Shown piece by piece: positions 5,088 to 5,197 of a stretch of 5,197 nucleotides of DNA. Made by a program: the position numbers and the translations under genes. The notes beneath the pieces were generated by a model, which did not search any database, was not told where the DNA came from, and was given only the letters and a program-made list of their open reading frames with translations. Every line of letters starts with the position of its first letter. Within the stretch, counting starts at the first letter, position 1. This stretch comes from Bacillota bacterium (GTDB lineage Bacteria > Bacillota > Desulfotomaculia > Desulfotomaculales > JAJYZD01), in assembly GCA_021800315.1 (NCBI GenBank), contig JAJYZD010000248.1:1-5197 (forward strand). Direction: 5' to 3'.

Positions 5088-5197
5088 TTTTTACGGATTT
5101 CGGTTTTGCCGCAGGGCCATTTGGGTCCGATGCCCAGGGAAAAAATGGTGTTCCTTCGGGGAATATCGCCGTTTTTAGGGCATAGTAAGCGCTTTCA
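5085..5197. mobile_element. Foreign sequence after the symporter break, possibly an insertion-element end
   Basis: Directly after codon 286 of the symporter the sequence changes to T-rich, lower-GC DNA (TGATTTTTACGGATTTCGG...) with no symporter homology visible in any frame. It starts with TG, as several insertion-sequence ends do. The 9-mer TTTTTACGG (5088-5096) recurs with one change as TTTTTAGGG (5172-5180), like a sub-terminal binding site, and TTCC/GGAA (5151-5163) forms a small stem. No coding start is visible before the window ends. The junction at 5085 is well supported; the insertion-element reading is a guess. Confidence 0.4.

Overview
The window looks like chromosome of a moderately GC-rich (about 60% by eye) anaerobic Firmicute, possibly one of the Moorella/Pelotomaculum/Desulfotomaculum type. 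This is inferred from strong AAAGGAGG-type ribosome binding sites, GTG and TTG starts, a two-gene GlcD/GlcF oxidase and a DUF3311 plus sodium:solute symporter pair. No gene fixes the species. The window falls into a decayed left part, an intact metabolic core and a broken right end.

Left part (1-1020): a toxin-antitoxin locus reading leftwards is wrecked in two ways. A PIN-domain toxin gene (vapC type, 46-705) is split by a 235-bp non-coding element (421-655). The element has imperfect 24-bp terminal inverted repeats and an exact 8-bp target duplication (413-420 and 656-663). Removing the element and one repeat copy (243 bp) restores a 138-codon toxin with all four PIN acidic residues. Upstream, overlapping the toxin start by ATGA, lies only the last 24 or so codons of the antitoxin (702-776). 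Right beside that, on the opposite strand, begins the similarly beheaded and frameshifted remnant of a GNAT acetyltransferase (783-1020). The two divergent genes appear to have lost their 5' ends in one deletion.

Core (1182-4193): glcF and glcD form a tight leftward operon (glcD first, 4-bp gap) for an FAD/Fe-S 2-hydroxyacid dehydrogenase acting on glycolate or D-lactate type substrates. Divergently, after a 233-bp control region with a -10-like box and a leader hairpin, come a 69-residue DUF3311 membrane protein and a TTG-started sodium:solute symporter. The pair plausibly imports the acid that the dehydrogenase oxidises.

Right end (4227-5197): the symporter stops after 286 residues, in the middle of a membrane segment and at a sharp change of sequence character. 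Family members run to nearly 500 residues. The last 113 bases look foreign and may be the end of an insertion element. The uptake arm of the pathway is therefore probably broken in this strain.

I found no rRNA, tRNA, CRISPR array or convincing new multi-gene system. The most notable content is the fully reconstructable small-element insertion in vapC, the hidden antitoxin stub and the truncated symporter.
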